DNA of 64,000 bases from Gongronella butleri. Taxonomy: Eukaryota; Mucoromycota; Mucoromycetes; Mucorales; Cunninghamellaceae. Below the pieces are notes generated by a model. The model was not told the DNA's origin. It searched no databases and worked only from the letters and a program-made list of their open reading frames with translations. The translations under genes and the position numbers were made by a program. Location of the stretch: positions 124,001-188,000 of the forward strand of contig JAIWZP010000034.1 of NCBI GenBank assembly GCA_025201375.1, given 5' to 3'. Below are positions 32,736 through 44,660 of the stretch, in pieces (the first letter of the stretch is position 1; each line of letters opens with the position of its first letter).

Positions 32736-35277
32736 ATGTCTGCGCCAGAGCCCTTGCGCACGTCCTTGTCGTCGTCCACGGCTTACAAACCACACGTCCT
32801 AGGCGTGCTCTATCCAAAGGACGCACGGAATCAGCTTGGTAACAAACGAAAAAAAAGCGTTTTTGCCCTGCAACGTAGCTTAAATTCTCTTTTTCTTGCT
32901 CCCCCGCTTGCCCCTGATACAGAGTGTCCTATCCTCGTCGCGCAAGACGTCACCATTGGACGCGCAAAAGACAAGTAAAATGCAAAAAAGTAATAAAAAA
33001 AAAATTCGTGCATTCTCGCTCACATTTTTTTTGTCTCTTTAGCACGATTGTCATGAATTTTGACTTTGTGGACGAGCACCATTGCCGCATATACACTGTA
33101 AGCCAATCAATAGCAGCAGCAGCGCGTGCGCGACGCGATGGGCATTCATCCATTTCTTCATTTAAAAAGGTCAAAACGATGGGCGATACGATGATGCGCC
33201 AGGATATGATTGTGATCGAGGTGAAGCAATGCCCTTTTTTTCTTGTAGGCATTGGATCCACTTAAATACCCTTTTTTTCGTGTCTCGCAGGACCTCAGCC
33301 GCCATGGCACTTATTGTAAGTCCGAGCACCATGACAAAACATCGATTTTTTTTGTTTGATCCAACCTGAAACGGTGGGACAAGAAAGGGCGCGCGTGCTC
33401 CCACTGACATGCCCACATTTGTGTTTCTGACTTAGTGAATGGCGAGTGCATTGGCCGAGGTAACACGCGTGTCTTGTACAACACTTGCGACATTTCCATT
33501 GCCTTGTCACGCATTGGTAAGACAAAAAAAAATCTTGTTGCTCCTTTTTTATCTCATTTTTTTATGCTTTTCTACTTAGCCTTTACATTCAAGAACCTGC
33601 GTGCCGAGCAATCGTGGCTCGACCCAATGTCCATTGTAAGCTCACCGCCCCCCCCCATGGCCAATTGGCAGGCAAAATGGCGACTCATTCATTTTTTTTC
33701 TTCGCGTGGCATAGAACTTGCAAGACGGCCACGAGGTGCACGTGACGCACGAGCTGATCGACCGCGGCAGCCAGTACAACGTGCACTTTGTCAACGACCC
33801 GAGCAATTATACCAAACAATACGTGTGCCGCACGCCAAAACGCGTCGCGTTCGTCGGCGATGATCGCGCAAACTACCTCGCTCAGCTGGAGCATGAGGTC
33901 ACCATCCTAAAGTCATTGCGCCACGTACGCATTCACAAAAACAACGTGTCAAAATCAAAAAACGAGCGAAGCCCATTCATTTTTTTTCTCTTTTTTTTTG
34001 TCGAATTAGCGCAACATCATCCGCCTCGTGCATCATTTTACCAACGCCGACGGCACAACGTCGCTGATCCAGCCCATCGTGTGCGGCGGCAATCTGGCTG
34101 CATACATGAAACGCACGCGTCTACACGAAAATCGCGCGCATTTCATCTTTGGTCAGCTTCTCTCGGCCGTCAAAGTAAGAAACAACGCGTTTTTTTCTTC
34201 TTTATTTTTGCATCCCACTTACACACTTCATGACCATAGTATTTACATAGCAGGCATATCATTCACTTTGGTAAAAAAGAAAAAAAAAGTCGCAAATTCA
34301 AATTTTGGTCAAAAAGAATTCAACAACTGGATTAAAATCGATACTCACGGTTTCTCGCTGGCTCTTTTGGACCTTTCTGCTCGTAGACATCAAGGTAAAA
34401 AACACGAGTCGCGGGCCTACATGGCGTGCCAGGCAGATTCATTGACGCCATGATTTGTTTTTTTCATAGCCATTCAACATTCTCGTGTCCAGCGCGCGCA
34501 GCATGTTTCCGCAAATAACACTGTGTGATTTTGGTATCGCTGTGTGCACCGAGGGAGGGAACAATCAGCCCATCAGCAGGGGATCTTACTCGTAAGCCAG
34601 GGGAAACAAGGAGAAAAAACCACAACTCCCCATCACTCATTATTCGTTTTCAGGTACATGGCGCCCGAATTGCTGACGTCTGAGCGCTCTTACAGCTCCA
34701 AAGTGGATTGCTGGTGCCTGGGGCTCGTGCTGCATCAGATGGTCACAGGCATGCTGCCCTACGAAGTCTACACGCAGAACAATCGCCTGAAAAAGGACCC
34801 CTCGTGGGCATTTCAAAAGGACTGGATCGTCAATCAGCCTCTGGACATTGCAACTCACAGCGTCTGGCAACGACGATCACCTGAAGGTAAAAAAAAAAAA
34901 AAAAAAAAAAAGAAAACGAGAAAAAATGCGAAATGACGCGTGATCTGACGCGTTTCTGGCTCCTTTATGCATTTTTTTTAGTGCGCTCGCTGCTGCGGTG
35001 CCTGCTCAAAAAGGATCCGCACGAGCGCATGGACTGCGCGGCGGCGATGCGGTCGGACTTTATGCTGCGCGGCTACCTAAAGTACCCCGAGGCACTGGCA
35101 CACGTGCACGGCAGCAGCGACAACGACATCTCGAGCACGACGCCTCCACGGAAGGCACAAAAGACGACCAATTCGCCCACATGGGCCGCCGATCTCTTAC
35201 GGCCACCGCTTCGTGCACCAAGGAGCACACGGCGCATCTTCAAAAAGGTCACCTACGCCAACCCCATCTTGGCCTGA
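32736..35277 (+). CDS. FHA-domain Ser/Thr kinase, divergent (Chk2/Dun1/Mek1-like architecture)
   Basis: Fourteen exons give 495 residues: 32736-32838, 32923-32974, 33043-33097, 33170-33220, 33291-33315, 33436-33516, 33580-33635, 33715-33924, 34010-34174, 34240-34270, 34387-34394, 34470-34591, 34654-34886, 34982-35277. An FHA domain fills about 42-120 (IGRAKDNTIV, DEHHCRIY, LSRHGTYLNGE). The kinase domain spans about 152-430: Glu 202 in helix C, HFDIKPFN at 275-282, DFG at 299-301, APE at 323-325. This domain order is that of DNA-damage or meiotic checkpoint kinases. Oddities: the glycine loop keeps one glycine (IDRGSQYNV), the usual Lys of strand 3 appears to be Arg 180 (YVCR), and HRD is HFD. 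Exon 11 is only eight bases (ACATCAAG) and supplies the catalytic Asp-Ile-Lys. It may be weakly active or a pseudokinase. Confidence 0.87.
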
Positions 35278-37773
35278 GCCCATCTCCCTCACAAGTTTTT
35301 GTTTATTTCTTTCTCTCTGTTTTGAGTCCATTTACCCTCTGCACGCAATGCCTTTTTTTTTTTGCCAATGAATCCCAAATACCTCTTTGTGCTTACCCCT
35401 CAAAAAAAAATTAAAAAAATTCGCAATCGTTCTTCCAGCCTGCCCATGGAAATGCTGGCTATCACGAAACACTGTAAATGCAAAGATTTACTGATACATT
35501 TTAAAGTTAAATTTGTTTTGATTGATGGTGATCGCCGCCGAATAATATCGATAAACATTTGGAATTCGGGATTTGGCTCACATCTTTCCCCCTAGATATA
35601 AAGTTTGAGATCTCAAGCCTTATGTAGTGGCATCGACACCTCACAATGGTGAACTGGTCTAAATTTGACAGCGACCGGATCGCTGGAACGCCAGCAATCT
35701 TGGATTAGCATGTTTAGGACGTTCGAAAGGTTAATTGTGCAACACAGATTGAGCTAACCGAGTTACTTTAAATAATATATTTAAGCTTCTGCTAGTAGCG
35801 CGCTGTGTATGCAAAAAAAGAGCGATCGATTAACAAGTTGGCGAGAAAAGCTGCAAATAGAGCACTTTTATCGTTTTTAATCATTTGTTGGCGAGTCTGT
35901 CCTGTAAAAGTAAATTGGCTTTTGGACGCAATAATTCCACGTCTTGTCGTTCAAACAAGCCCACCCCTGCGGCTCTGCGGCGATTAAACGACGCGCAAGC
36001 ACCATTTTCGAAAATCGCCAAATTTCCAAGGGGTGCAGTCGTCCAAGGGAAAAACGAGAAATTTAGGTCCTCAGATCTCCATGCCTTTCAATCATAAAGT
36101 AAGATGGAGCTCGTTCATTGCCAGAAATGCAATAAAAATTAATGGTTTAAAAGGTAGCGTCGGCGTAAACCGCGTTTGACGTTAAATTTTCTGCTCAAGA
36201 TCATCTCCACGAAAAATGCTGGTATCTCCGAGAAACACACACCATCAGAAAGAGCTAGGCTCACTGCAAACGTAGACATCAGTGATCCATGAAAAAAAGC
36301 GATTTTTTGGCATGCTTGTCACGGTTTCAAAATCATATATTATTTTCGACACGTGCTAAACCGCGTCAGACGTCGTGTTACACGCGCCGGTTCCTAATCC
36401 ATTCCGTGCACCAGGCGTGTCTCTTGCCAGTGGACGTGTCAGCGCGGCTCTATGGTGGTGTTTTTCTCGTGCAATTTGCGTTTGAAAATAAATGCAAAAT
36501 TGCATCTTGCTCCCCAACCAGCAATTGGACCTTCCTCTTTTTTGACCACTTCCGTGGTTTCTCCCGCCACACTTCCCTTGTGTGCCAGTTTGGTCTTGTT
36601 TTGGGAAACCAAGTTTTGAATTTTCGATTTGGGCACCTGGCAAGCCGAATTTTTGATTTGCATATAGCGCGTGCCAATGACTTTTAAACAGATGCGGTCT
36701 GAGACATGGCCTTGTTTTCGAGCTTCCCAGCTCACGCTATGCTTCAAAACATGGCTTTTGTTGTGTGCGTTTTGGCAATTTTTTATGGAATGAACGGGTA
36801 AAATGTATAATTCCAGGCGTTGCTTCCGACAAGCAATTCCAAAGCGCCCCAAACTTTGTGCCATTCTTCCCATATGTCCCTAAAGGACCGTTGGTTTAAA
36901 TTTGACTGCAGGTTGGCTCGTTGCTGTCTGTCAGAATCGTCGAAATAATGGAGCTTTGGCCATTTTAACGCCTTTGCTCAGACCGCCTTGATCCGATGTG
37001 GATCAAACTCATTGCAAAGGGTTCTGCCATCGTGTTCGTCCGCGTGTCATGCAATAAAAAGGATAATCGACTAGGTGGTTGTCAAGAAATTCGTGATTTA
37101 ATCTCTTTTTTTATCGTGTTTTTGGGTCTTGATCTCGTGATTTTGGGCGCGAGACACGCATCTGCGGCTTCTGGCAAAAAGCTGACGAGTCCAGGATGCC
37201 AGAAAAGCGATTGTCCCTGGATGGCCGGCGCGACTAGAAAATGAATGCATTTCAATTGGGTCGGACACGTCCATTTTACATCTTTGGGCCCTCCGCGCAT
37301 CCAGATGCGCTTGTTTGCTGGCAAACCGAAGAATTGCACTTGGATCTCTCCTTCAAATCAATGAAAAAAAAACCTAGTCCAAGACAGGTGTTATTTTTTT
37401 ATGTGGGATTCCAATTTTGCAAGTGCATTGAAAAAGCTAAGACTTCTGCTCATGGGCAAGTCGGCACGCACAACAAGGACAAGATCGGCTAGTCGTTTTT
37501 TAAGACCCTGAAACTGGGGCCTGAAGGCTTGCCGGACCTTAGTGGTACGGAGCCCGGACGAGGGCACCAATCAGTCGTGCGCCTTTGGCAGCCGATCCCG
37601 CTTTCAAAATAGCGGGTCGAATAAAAGGCAGGTATATCAGAAGCGGGATTTCAATCGTGATCCGACATGTATAATTGCAAAAGGTTCGCCTTTTTTGGGT
37701 CTGACGCATCTCTTTTCTCCACTTTTTTTTTCTTCTTCTCTTCACCCTTATCCCCCTCTCTCACACATAAACC
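35278..37773. other. Intergenic region, repeat-like relics, no gene seen
   Basis: About 2.5 kb with no supportable gene. From about 35,450 to 37,500 the base composition loses the homopolymer-rich look of promoters and resembles the decayed repeat DNA at 6-7.4 kb and 49-52 kb. The final 100 bases are C/T-rich and lead into the allantoinase ATG. Confidence 0.5.
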
Positions 37774-39518
37774 ATGTCGACCCAATATTTGCTTATCAAG
37801 GCGAACAAGTCGGTGCTGTCGCCCAGCAGCCAAGAAGCGCCCGTGCAAGTGCTTGTGAACAAGCAAACCGGCCGTATTGAGCAAGTTGGTGCGTCGGTGA
37901 CGTGTTCTGAAGTCCAAGTCGAGGAACTGGTCCTTGCCGACGACCAAGTACTTATGCCCGGCATTGTCGATGCTCATGGTAAGATAGGAAGAACCAATAT
38001 TGAGAGAGAAACAGGAGAAAAAGAGGGGAAAAAAGAGAAAAAGTGCAAAAATAGGGCGTCAATGGGGTCGTCTTGGGTAGCCATGAAGCCGATAGATACG
38101 ACCCATAGATGGAAAATGAAAAAATGATAGACCGCTCTTTGAGGGGACGGAAACAAACGATTTGGCTTTTGTTTTTTCTCATTTTCCTTTTTTTTTTTTT
38201 CTTCTTCTATTTATTTTTTAGTGCATTTGAATGAGCCTGGTCGCACCGAATGGGAGGGTTTTGAGACCGGGACCAAGGCTGCTGCTGCTGGCGGCATCAC
38301 AACGGTGATTGACATGCCCTTGAACGCGATTCCCCCGACGACGACGCCCGAGAACCTGGACATCAAGCTTGCTGCTGCCAAGGGCCAATTGCACGTGGAT
38401 GTTGGGTTCTGGGGTGGTGTTGTGCCGGACAATAGCAAGCAATTGAAGGCGTTAATGGAGCGCGGTGTGCGTGGCTTCAAGTGCTTCTTGATTGAAAGCG
38501 GTGTGGACGAATTCCCGTGCGTGAACGAGGCCGAGGTGCGTGCGGCCATGGATGAGATGATTGGCTCAGACAAGGTGCTTCTTTTCCATGCCGAGATGGA
38601 CTGCGGCACGTGCGGTGCGGGCCACAAGGAAGAAAAGGAAGAAAAGAAGGAATTGGACCCGCGTACCTACGATGCGTTCCTGCAATCGCGCCCCCAAAAG
38701 CTCGAGACCGACGCCATTGACATGGTGATCCGCCTGACGCGCGAATACATGGAAAAGGGCACACCTGTCAAGACCCACATCGTCCACTTGTCTGCCGCAG
38801 ACGCCCTGCCCGCCATCCGTGCCGCCAAAAAGGATAATGTGCCCATGACCGTCGAAACGTGTTTCCACTACCTCAACTTTGCCTCGGAAAACATCCAGGA
38901 CGGCGCCACTCACTTCAAGTGCTGCCCGCCCATCCGCGAGGACGACAACCGCGCCCAACTCTGGGCCGCCCTCCTCGATGGCACCATCGACTATGTCGTC
39001 TCGGACCATTCTCCTTGCACCGCAGACCTCAAGAAACTCGACGCTGGCGACTTTATGGGCGCGTGGGGCGGCATTGCATCCGTCCAATTCGGCCTCCACA
39101 TCCTCTGGACCGCTGGACGCGCTCGTGGTGTCACGTAAGTTGGGGAAAAAATTGGAGAATTGGAGTGAATTGTAAGAAAAAAAAATGAAAAATTGACTGA
39201 TCCGTTCCTTTTTTTTCGTATAGTCTGCAGAAAATTGCGCACTGGTTGGCCAAGGTGCCTGCGGAGCGCACGCAATTGGCGCATCGCAAGGGCGAGATCC
39301 GTGTGGGCAATGATGCGGATTTCGTGATTTGGCGCCCTGAATCCACGTGGACGGTGGACGTCAAGGATATCCACTTTAAGAACAAGCTGTCGCCCTATAT
39401 TGGCACCACTTTCCACGGTGTCGTCGACCGCACTGTCGTCCGTGGCCAAACCGTCTTTGAGCGCGCCACCGACAACCTGTTTGCCGCCGAACCCTTGGGC
39501 CAGCCCTTGCTCCAATAA
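37774..39518 (+). CDS. DAL1: Allantoinase
   Basis: Three exons (37774-37978, 38222-39134, 39224-39518) encode 470 residues, the usual length. It hydrolyses allantoin to allantoate, a step of purine degradation that frees nitrogen. The first junction lies in the metal-binding motif (DAH | VHLNEPGR), giving His 68 and His 70. GFKCFL holds the Lys (155) expected to be carboxylated and bridge two metals; FHAEMD (His 191), THIVHLSAAD and VSDHSPC supply the remaining ligands. WEGFETGTKAAAAGGITTVIDMP and the KGEIRVGNDADFVIW end are typical of cyclic amidohydrolases. A short Lys/Glu-rich stretch after the HAEMDCG motif is an unusual insert. Other ureide-pathway genes are not adjacent. Confidence 0.94.
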
Positions 39519-39762
39519 GCCGCCACCAATCCTCTTGTATAGAAAAAAAAATTAGAATGTGTATTTTTCCCCCTTCTCCCTCCTCTCCCTTTGTCACTTT
39601 TTGTCTATTCCCCCCCCCTTGTTCCTGCCCTTTTTTGTTGTTTTTGAAAAATCGCGTTGACATATAATTAAAAAAGAAAGGTGTGGTCTTATTGTACGAC
39701 CAATGTACTCAAATGATGCCATTGGCAGCGGGTATCGTGTATTTATTATAAAAAAATGGCTG

Positions 39763-41161
39763 TCATGGCATGTCTTTGTGTTGGCAAGCGCGCAATTGCT
39801 GCTGGTAGAATGCATGGAATCGATCGTCCGGGTTTAAAAAGGCCATGTTCGCGTGCCCGCCTTGTCTGATGCGTGTCTCGAGACCAGCACCCACGCGGGC
39901 CACAGATCGCGCCGTCTTTTCAATGACCCGCCGCAGATCCTCGCTTTGCAAATGGAAACAAAAAAGAAAAAAAAAAAAAAAAAGAACAATATCAGCCATC
40001 TGTCACCGTTTGAACACCTTCAGAAGCGGTGCAATATCTTTTTTTTTTTTTAGTTGCCATCTTTTTTCCTTTTACCTTGGCACGTCGACACGCCTTTCAT
40101 TGCTTTCATGGTCGCTGTCGTCATCGCTGCTGCTGCTAGCATAAGCGACAAGTGGATTGGAGGCGGCAGGGCTTGGCATTGGGCGTGCCGATGACTCGTT
40201 TGTGCCATTGGCGGCTGTGCGTGTGGATTGAAGGTGTCGGAGCACCTGTCGATAGAATGCATGGTGCACGTCTTGCTGGTGCAGAAAGGAAAACGCAGGA
40301 TCACGCGCCGTGGCCACCTGGAGACGGATCTCGGCCATTGCAAGCGCCGCATCGCCCTTCTCTACGAGATTCGACGCGGTCGAGATGACGCGCTGCGCAT
40401 CATCCTTGGTAGCAGGCAATTGCACGGCGCGATCCGTAATTCCATACGCGTCGGCCAGCTCTTTCTGCTCATCTGTCCACTCCAATTCCACTTCTTCCTC
40501 TTCGTCCGCGTCGTACCGATAATGGAAGCGCTTGGACGACGATTCAGCTGGTGCAGTGCGTCGGGATCTCTTGGATTCTGCGAGAAAAAAATCAAAAAAA
40601 AAAGACAAAGAAAAACGCAAAAAAATACAAAAATAGGGGATGATTAAGCGTGTTTTGCCCATGGATGCGCTGCTTGTCAATCGCATCGGCAGGAAAGAAT
40701 GGACGCTTACCCATGTAATCTCTGCGATCCTCTGCCGATGACATCTCATAAACGTCTTCTTCGTCTGAACCGATGTCCTCGAAGCGAAATGCATCCAATT
40801 GAGCGTCCTCGTCACAATGGAAGCGTGTCACAGACTGCGCACTGCGCATATCATCTTCCAGTACGTGCCGGGCGTCGTATCTGTGACAAAAACAAAAGAA
40901 AGAAAGTAAAAGCGCACGTGTCGCTTAGTGAAAAAAAAAAAAAAAAAAAAAAAAGGGATTTGGCGCGTTTCAAGGGTGGTTTTGTTACCTATCGAGTCTC
41001 CTTGTGGGATCGTGTGCCAAGGGGATCAGGTGCTTGCCGTCCTGTTGTCTTTGCGCCTGCATGTCGTCGCGATACAGCTTGGCCTCGTAGCCAAAAACAA
41101 GCAATTCAGGAGCCACAGGCTCGTCGCTGTCGCCGCGGCGTCGTTTTCTCGGCTCGCGCAT
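39763..41161 (-). CDS. SWAP (SURP-domain) splicing regulator
   Basis: Four exons (40989-41161, 40711-40880, 40076-40577, 39763-39943) encode 341 residues. The N-terminus (about 15-75) has the DRY/EERY-type SWAP motif: LLVFGYEAKLYRDD, HLIPLAHDPTRRLDRYDARHVL. The first SURP module is near VISTASNLVEKG...DPAFSFLHQQDVHHAFYRQVL and the second at the C-terminus: LRRVIEKTARSVARVG...NMAFLNPDDRFHAFYQQQL. The two SURP modules are separated by a Ser/Asp-rich linker. The architecture matches SFSWAP / suppressor-of-white-apricot proteins, nuclear regulators of alternative pre-mRNA splicing, although the RS-rich tail of animal members is absent. The start at 41161 (MREPRKRRR) opens with a basic stretch that could be a nuclear signal. 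Confidence 0.87.
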
Positions 41162-41848
41162 AGCTGTCAAGGCAAGAAAAGGAAACAAAAAAATGTGGAC
41201 GGGGAAAAACAAGAGGCCATTGCAATGTAGCCGCTCAAAAAAAAAAAAAAAAAAAAAAAAAAAAGGTAGAAAAATAATTCACTTTCCGCCAGCCGCATGA
41301 TTTTCCAACGCCCTGAAACGATCAGATTGTTGCTCTTGACGATGATCCTCTCCCAATGGGCCACTGACAACAAATGCTGAACAAAAGAATCAAATTTTAC
41401 GCCATCAACGCTGCATTTTCAAGAATTTTTGTCGTTGCTGACGGAATACTGACCAACGTGCCATCGTTGGGGGTCAGCGTGAACAAAGAGAATTGGTTTG
41501 CAAAGCAGGAGAACCTTTTACGACGTCGTGGATTGCCGAGAAGCCGAGCGACGGGGGACCCAAATATAGCAATGTGTTTTGTCGATGAAGAAGAACGTCA
41601 GATTAGGTTAAATTCAGGGGGAAATGCGCGGGCCAGGTTGGTGAAAGCGACAGAGAGAGAGAGAAATAGAAAAGTTGCCGGCTCGGTTTCATATGACCGT
41701 CGCAAGAAAAGTCCTTCTTTTGCCGAAACGTGCGAATGAATATAAAATGTAAGAAGCAAAAGGGCCGGTCAATCCAGCTCTTCCACAGCGCTCCTTTGCT
41801 CTTCTTCTTCTTCTTCTTCTTCTTCTTCTTCTCGTCTCCCCCCTTCCA
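41162..41848. promoter_or_regulatory. Divergent promoter region, SWAP and PAF-acetylhydrolase genes
   Basis: The two flanking start codons point outward across 687 nt. It contains an A run (41239-41264) near the SWAP start and a CTT microsatellite just before the PAF-acetylhydrolase ATG. No gene is supported inside. Confidence 0.45.
41801..41830 (+). repeat. (CTT)10 microsatellite
   Basis: Ten uninterrupted CTT units 18 bases before the start codon at 41849, so probably within the 5' leader of the PAF-acetylhydrolase transcript. Confidence 0.9.
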
Positions 41849-43336
41849 ATGTCTCTCTTTCCCGATTTCCCAAAGCTCACCGGGCCATACAATGTGGCAT
41901 GCCACGACTTGGAATGGGGCATGAAGAAGCGCGGCCAAACAAAAAGCACCGTGCTCCTCAAGCTGTTTTATCCGGCACACATCACAAAGCACGACCAATT
42001 CGCCAATTGGCTGCCCCACGAGGCCTACAGCAAAGGTAAAATCAGTTTCCCTCTCTCTTTTGTCTTTTTTACAGCCCAATTGACACGCGTCGCGCGCGAT
42101 TTTTTCTTTTTTTCTACAGCCCTGTGTGACATTAATGAGCTGCCGAGCTTTGTGAAACTGTATTTATGTTATGCAGCCATGCAGCTCAAGATCCCAGTGT
42201 ATGCAGATGCGCAATTGAAGAAGAGTAGCGCGTCATCAGGCTATCCGGTCATTATCTTTTCGCACGGCATCCGTAAGACTTTCATGCAGACAACGGTCAT
42301 TGAGCGCGAGAAAAAAAAAGATGCGCTTCGTTTTTTTTTTTTTTTGGATATCTGATTCACATTTTTTTTTAAAAAAAAACTTTTTAGGGGGAAATCGGCA
42401 TCTTTACTCGTCGGTGTGTAGCGACCTTGCGAGCCATGGGTATGTTGTTGCTGCGATTGAGCATCGCGACGGGTCCGGGTGCCTTGCACAGGGCCCGCAG
42501 GGGTCGTGGATCTATCACGACAAGCAGCCGATGGACAGTTGGTCGTTGCGACACGAGCAACTGGCGGTGCGGCAAGAGGAGGTGCAGCTCTGCTGGCAGA
42601 CAATGATGCACCTGAATGACGGGCGGATCCAGGTCGACCCCATCACGCGGCAATTCGCCGGGCAGCTTGATTTGGATGCCGTGACGCTTGCGGGCCATAG
42701 CTTTGGCGGCGCCACGGCCGCACTCATCCTCAGCGACCCCGCCGCACGCGCAAAATTTCGCTGCGGCCTGCTGCTGGATCCATGGGTCCAGCCGCTCATC
42801 ATGCGCCGCACCAATGGCGCCGTCTTTGTGGGTGACGGCGACATGCCACGCCTAAAGGCCCCCGTCGCTTGCATCCTCAGCGAGGAATTCACCTATTGGC
42901 CTGATAATTTTGACTCGGTCAAGGAATTGGTCGCCTGCTCAGACAAAAAGGACAAGAGCCTGTGCCTGACCCTCGTCGGCACCGCCCATTTGCACCAATC
43001 CGACATTTTGGTAAAAAAAAAAAAAAAAAAAAAAAATTGAAACAAAATCCTTGCTTGGTCCCTGACACAAACCTGCTTTTTTTTTCTGAAAATTCATGCC
43101 AGCTTGTGCTACGTAACGTGATGAAGTTTGACTTCCGCTCACCTTTCCAAATGGACCCGATTCGCGTCATCTCGTTGAATACCGAGGTGTGTGCACGCTT
43201 CATTCAAGATGTCTGCAAGCGCAAGCCGGCCGTGCAGACCAAGAAGCTGCCCACGGCCACCAAGAAACACACGACTACCATGGATCCCACGTCGCCTTCC
43301 TTTTTAATGCATTCCATCGCCGCATTGGCACAATAA
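41849..43336 (+). CDS. Platelet-activating-factor acetylhydrolase (group VII/VIII phospholipase A2-like)
   Basis: Four exons (41849-42035, 42120-42272, 42388-43010, 43103-43336) encode 398 residues. Alpha/beta-hydrolase fold: it should cleave short or oxidised sn-2 acyl chains from phospholipids. Motifs in order are FPKLTGPYNVACHDLEW at the N-terminus, the oxyanion block IIFSHGIRGNRHLYS across the exon 2/3 junction, the nucleophile elbow AGHSFGG (Ser 218), LLLDPWVQPL (Asp 243) and GTAHLHQSD (His 313). No signal peptide is seen, so it is intracellular, like animal PAFAH2 and yeast-like homologues. An alternative acceptor at 42074 exists but would change the reading frame. The last about 40 residues are Lys/Thr-rich and not conserved-looking. 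Confidence 0.92.
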
Positions 43337-43570
43337 TTTCGCGAAAATCGGCTCTCATTTCCCCCCTTTCCCCCTTCCCTTCCTCCTCCCCCACTTTTTC
43401 ATCGAGTCTCATACAAGCTTAAAATAAAAAGAGACACAACTGAGGTTCATGAATCAAAATATCAAAAAAAAAGGAGAGCCTATTCGCACGCATCGACACC
43501 AAAAAAAAAAAGAAAAAGGGTTTCCCCACCACTTTTTTTCATTCCCTTTTCTCTTTGACTCTTTTTCATC

Positions 43571-43760
43571 ATGGACTCCAAATTCCAAGCTTCCCATTAT
43601 GCAAGGTATAAAAGAAATGGAAAAAAAAACTCGGAAAGCAGCTCAAATGACTCAAATTCGCAAATGAAAGATTGCTGGAGCTCGATGTAGATGCAGAGTC
43701 ACAACACAGAACGCCACGGCCGCAGGACTCGATGTACGTAAAGATCAATTGCATCCTCTA

Positions 43761-43810
<50 letters not shown>

Positions 43811-44660
43811 GACCACACACTTTTAGGTGGGGTTTCGGGACCGCTCGGCGACCCATTGCGCTCGATCCACCTTTATTCTCGCATTGGGATGCAGGGTGCA
43901 TGGATCACCTCCAGGACATGGCTTCTCAATCTCCCAGGGTAATCGGCCCCTCCCCACGAAACTGATTTTTTATCACTGGTTGGTGATTTTTGTCGTATTT
44001 TTCATGTTTTAGACGCGTCACTTGGACGACCAGAGCCATTGGCGCCCAAAGGCCATGGACCTGGTGGATGCACCGGTCCCATCGTCGTTGAACAGCGAGT
44101 ATCTGTCGAGAGCGTCCTTGGTCACACGCCAAAATCACTGGTTGGCTGAATCCGTGCCATTTTCCGCGCCATCGTCCTCGTCGCTGGCCAGTGAAAGTAC
44201 ATCAATGACACCCCAAGCCCATTGGCCGGCTGCCACCTCAACAGCAGTGCCCTGGGACGCGTCATCGTCGTCATCGTCGTCATCGTCTTTAGTGCATCAG
44301 ACAAAGCCGACCAAAGCGACATTGCCTGCCATGCGCAACGGTAACAATAGTAGCAACAGCAACAACAGCGGCAAGCACGCGTCACCATCCCCGCGGCCCG
44401 CTCCACGCGGCGACGGCGGCAACAATTCGACGGTGTTTGTGGGGGGTCTGTCTGCACGGCTGTCCGAGAACGAATTGTGCCAATACTTTGCACCGTTTGG
44501 GCCCATTGCGCAGGTGCGCATCCCGCCCGGCAAAGGCTGCGGGTTTGTCCAGTTCCGCGCGCGCTCCTCCGCCGAGGACGCCATCGCCAACATGAATGGG
44601 TTCCAAATCGGCCATTCCCGCATCCGACTCGCCTGGGGACGTTCGTCCTTGCAAAAATGA
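43571..44660 (+). CDS. Single-RRM RNA-binding protein (Nam8/Csx1 third-RRM-like) with HW repeats
   Basis: Four exons (43571-43605, 43671-43733, 43827-43938, 44013-44660) encode 285 residues. Phases 2, 2, 0 join without a stop, and the reconstructed N-terminal frame is supported by continuity of a repeated Ser/Asn/Ala-His-Trp motif: SHW, SHW, NHW and AHW at about 30-residue spacing. Residues about 110-205 are Ser, Asn and Pro rich. The RRM lies at about 210-278: STVFVGGLSARLSE (RNP2), IPPGKGCGFVQF (RNP1), MNGFQIGHSRIRLAWGR. That wording is close to the third RRM of Nam8/TIA-type proteins, involved in U1 snRNP-linked splicing or stress mRNA control, but the first two RRMs are missing. Intron 2 carries an A46 run. 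Confidence 0.78.
43762..43807 (+). repeat. A46 homopolymer inside an intron
   Basis: Forty-six consecutive A residues, the longest such run seen in the window, in intron 2 of the single-RRM gene, ending 20 bases before the acceptor AG. The exact length may be affected by assembly. Confidence 0.85.

Noticed and set aside
42064..42074. Alternative acceptor for exon 2 of the PAF-acetylhydrolase gene
   Set aside because: It would change the frame; the acceptor at 42118-42119 keeps the family sequence.
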